A DNA stretch of 64,000 nucleotides from Holacanthus passer. Taxonomy: Eukaryota; Chordata; Actinopteri; Pomacanthidae. The position numbers and the translations under genes were made by a program. The notes under the pieces were generated by a model. It was not told the DNA's origin. It did not search any database and saw only the letters and a list, made by a program, of their open reading frames with translations. The stretch is from contig JAFREQ010000079.1 of assembly GCA_025331565.1 (NCBI GenBank), positions 2,232,001 to 2,296,000 of the forward strand, written 5' to 3'. Positions 60,780 to 64,000 of the stretch are shown here, in pieces (positions within the stretch are counted from its first letter, which is position 1; every line of letters begins with the position of its first letter).

Positions 60780-60980
60780 ATAGACTTTCCACCACCCTTC
60801 CCCAGCCACCCTCTCCTTTTTCTCGCCTTCCTCTTCTTAACTTCCTTCTTTCTCTGGCCATTTCCCTCTTTTCTCCACTTCCCTCCTTTGCACTTTACGC
60901 CCCTCTTTCATCCCTCCTCTCTCTCTCTCTCTCTTTCCTCCCACTCCTGTACCTCGTTCTCTCTCCCTCTCTCCCCAGAG
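60780..60980 (+). repeat. polypyrimidine tract
   Basis: About 200 bp of CT-rich sequence including a (TC)n run near 60919-60934. Low-complexity frames only. Confidence 0.75.
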
Positions 60981-61918
60981 GGAATGAGTAAGTGTATGGT
61001 TGAGTGGAGAAGAGAGGTGGGTCTTGCCCTACCAAATTCTATTTCAGAGAAACTCGAGCTCAGAGAAGCATGTCTGCCTTCACAGAGCCAACACTGGCCT
61101 GCTTTTACAGTTTCATAAGCAGCGCCGGAGCGCACGCCACGCGGAGATAAATACGAAATCCCAAAACCAATAAAACACGGCAAAAGGAAAACAGACGTCA
61201 AAGCCACGTTTTGCTCGCTTCCTTTAACCCTGAGTCAGGTAATGAAACGTACAGAGAAGTCAGCAAGTGAGCGTTCCCACGCCTATACATGATTTATATC
61301 AATGTAAAGACACACAGAGGTAAACATGCGTGCACATCAACACACACACACACAAACGTACTCAGATGACCTGTTCTTTCCGCTTTGCTTCTCTGGGTGA
61401 GGTCTGTCTCTTCGGCCTGACGAGTAATGGTGGCAGCACACTCTCTCTCACACACACACACACCGAGAGGAGCACGGCTGGCAGAGGGGGTATGAATTAT
61501 ACATCCACCCTGTCTCTATGCATTAGATACAAAAAAGGAGAGATGGAGGGAGAGAAAGAGAGATGGAGGGAGAGAGAAAAAGAAATGGCAGCAATGTAAG
61601 TCGGAGATAACGTGTTCCAGATACATGTTCTCCTGTGATGAAGGGGAGAAGAGAGGAGGAGGAGGAGGAGAAGGAGCTCACATCTATAAACTATCACCTC
61701 GACAGTATGGCCTTAAGACAAAACACTTTGCGCTTGTTTTGGGTGTGTGCTAAGTGTGCGCCTCGTGCGTGTGTGCGTGTTATGCGCGGGTCCACAGCTG
61801 GATGTAGGAATCGCTCCTAGCAACATCTTTCTGCTGCTGTGATGCTCATTGGTTCACAGTTCAAAGAGTTCTTTCCTCTGCAGATGGGGGGATGCACGGA
61901 GAGGGAAATGCACACATG

Positions 61919-61951
61919 CATGCACGCACACACACACACACACACACACAC
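61919..61951. repeat. (CA)n microsatellite
   Basis: Interrupted CATGCACG repeats followed by a continuous CA tract. Confidence 0.9.
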
Positions 61952-64000
61952 GGTGTCAACTGATTTGGGAGGATTTTTGATTTTTTTACTTCCCGACAGC
62001 ACCAACCTCGGTTCAGATTTGTCCGTTTGGTGGAAAAAAACGGCAACAGTTCGAAGCTAAAGTGCTTCGGGGATGTGAGAGAGAAACCTGTGTTTTCGCC
62101 GGAGATGCCAACCAAATCGACTGTGGTGAAAATGCAGGGAGGACTTCCTGCCTGTCACTGCTGTCAGGAGAAATTCCTCGCGTCTCTGAAGAGTCAGCTT
62201 CTTGGGTATAAAAATAAAATCGCATATTTTCAGATTGAGAGGTGTCCAGTTTTTGCAGCCTGGTTTTTACAGATTCTTTTCTAACTCAGTTTGTTTCTCC
62301 ATTTTTATTTTTGTTCGTTGACCAAACTGGATATTTTCTCCTCTCACATCTATGGTTCATCACTCCTTATATAAAGTATAACACAGACAGACAAAAGCAT
62401 CATGCATGATAAAATAAATTTGACTAAATGCTACTACAAATTTAGCCAATTTGAAAATCCCAGTGACTCATTCTCTTTAAGGGGGGTTTATTTTAATCTC
62501 TTTGTGTTGCTCCAACATTTTCCTCCACATGCTGTTTTATTTAGTTTGATATCCAATTCAGTCATGTCTTTGCTTGTTGTTGCTCTGATTTGAGGTGAAA
62601 TGTGTTTGACAGAGCACCTGCAGGAAATTAATCTTTAATCTGCATTTTTGTCTTGTTTGTTTTCATTGCCAGGATAAGAGAGGAGATAAAGCTCGAGCGG
62701 GTTTCGTGGGAATTGATTTTTAAAAAAAAGGATGAAAGAAAGAAATCAGTAAAACAGCAGGGAGGACGACAAAAACAGAAGTTCAGAAATTCACACAATG
62801 TAGTCAGGCTTTGGTGTTTTTATATTTTGAAGGCAAATTTTCTTGCTTGGGAATCAACACTGCTGCAATAAAATGATCCCAAGACTAAGAAGGCGACACT
62901 TTGTTCATGCATCTGCACCTTGAACTGCATCTGCATCGAGTTTTGGATTCTGCAGCAAATTCAGTTTTGTAAATCTGCAGCTATAATGGAATCGTCACGG
63001 GTTCATCGAGTGCTCCCTGCAGTTGCACGCGCTCACTCATCCATGTGTGCAGACTAATACACAACACACACCCGCTCCCATTTGAATAATTTCCACATAT
63101 TCACAGAGAAGCCAACGTGCCGCTATTGAGATTGGAGGTGTTTTGAAAGACTGTTCTCTCCATTGCGCTCATGTGATGGAAGTGAAGAGGGAATCACAGA
63201 AAACCTCAGAACAATGGCGGTGGAAAAGTCGTCATCATTAGAGAATAAAAAAACGGGGAGGTTTTGGGGGAAAAAAAGGAAACAAATAGGGCTTGAAAAT
63301 TCACATTATTGAAACAGACAAGCATACAGCACACATGTAAGGGAGCCAATTTGTGCTTAATCAAGGGCTCATAAACATCGCCTCCTCCACACCCGGCTCT
63401 TGTCAATAAAAAGTAATGACAACCAGTAACTTTCCGAGTGTGTGTTCTTCCCTCTCATCGCGTCTGTCTTCTGACGGCGCCTTAAAATTCGCCCATGAGC
63501 GTGGCCTAAGGGTGCGCGCCCGGCAAGCAAGACCCACCCAGGAAGGATTTGATCTGCAGTGGTTGCCCAAAGCTATTTGAATTGGATTATCCCCGTATTT
63601 TCCTGGTAGGCATGAGAGTTCATATTCTCCTCAGAATGTCAGATTATCCGACATCTCCGTGGGCAAATAATTTGGATGCAGACGGCGGCGTTTGGTGTCA
63701 CAGCCGAGAGACACAGCGAGACACAACAAGGCCATCGACAAACAGGAGGGTGGGTTTGAGAAAAAGGGAGACGCTCCGCCGAGAGCGAAACCACCTTCCT
63801 CGTTACTGGCTCGGAGTTGTTTGCTAAGTAGCTCCCCAGATGCTTCGTAAGAGCGCGTTTAGGGCCGGGCCACGAAAAGGGGCTTCTAAATAAAAGACCA
63901 GACACTCATGGCCTATTTGTTTCCTCTTCACAGGGACGAGGTGAACAGCGAGTGTCTTTGGATTTATTATCCTGTCACCACAAAAACTCACTTACACTTA

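Larger units (their letters stand above)
18011..64000 (-). other. efna2: inferred efna2 intron 1 (incomplete)
   Basis: Everything to the right of exon 2 is read as intron 1, because exon 2 starts at codon position 3 and needs an upstream exon. No signal-peptide exon ending in the ephrin-A motif AVYWN plus a donor was seen on the minus strand. Open frames in this span are short (all under about 180 codons) and biased by CA/TG, GA or CT repeats. None resembles a known protein. It is possible that exon 1 lies before 64000 in a diverged form, or that a non-coding transcript exists here. Confidence 0.6.
60761..64000. other. right end of window, no gene seen
   Basis: A polypyrimidine tract, CA-rich short tracts at 61340 and 61450, GAGATGGAGGGAGAG-type purine repeats at 61540-61580, a (CA)n at 61919-61951 and otherwise ordinary DNA. 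An acceptor-like TTTCCTCTTCACAG ends at 63933 on the plus strand, but no coding frame follows it convincingly. Confidence 0.55.

Overview
The window is animal nuclear DNA, almost certainly from a teleost fish. There is no prokaryotic or viral gene layout. I recognise one split protein-coding gene, on the minus strand. The rest is long introns, intergenic DNA, abundant (CA)n/(TG)n microsatellites, purine/pyrimidine tracts and decayed short DNA transposons of kinds typical of bony fish. The ephrin sequence is clearly vertebrate but differs from the mammalian one in the way fish copies usually do.

The gene is an ephrin-A2 orthologue (efna2), which encodes a GPI-anchored ligand for Eph receptor tyrosine kinases. 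Read on the minus strand, three coding exons fit together in phase. Exon 2 (18010-17718, 293 bp) carries most of the receptor-binding domain. Exon 3 (13082-13017, 66 bp) carries the last conserved cysteine and the KVYVRP strand. Exon 4 (coding 11473-11349) carries the linker, the GPI-attachment signal and the stop codon. Exon 1 (signal peptide and start of the RBD) was not found between 18011 and 64000. Intron 1 therefore either runs more than 46 kb, past the window end, or holds an exon too diverged for me to see.

Layout. 1-4957: gene-poor AT-rich DNA, read as the first intron of a neighbouring minus-strand gene whose putative untranslated first exon and CpG-containing promoter lie near 4958-5160. 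5160-10950: intergenic DNA with transposon copies and simple repeats. 10950-18010: the 3' half of efna2. 18011-64000: intron 1 of efna2 as inferred, with no convincing second gene. It holds several non-repetitive, homeodomain-site-rich segments (20.1-20.7, 36.7-37.4, 50.5-50.7, 52.4-52.6 and 56.0-56.5 kb) that could be developmental enhancers. It also holds two promoter-like motif clusters (38.13-38.19 kb plus strand, 42.74-42.84 kb minus strand).

Much of the hidden structure is repeat structure that can be shown by comparing parts of the window with each other. It includes three copies of a long-TIR element, nested transposon insertions, an oppositely oriented pair of one element family, a dispersed set of related segments at 57-59 kb, and facing (CA)n and (TG)n blocks that form inverted repeats. 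I found no clearly novel biological system. The best leads are the dinucleotide tracts beside both efna2 splice donors, the possible internal promoter at 42.7 kb, and the 57-59 kb duplicated segments.
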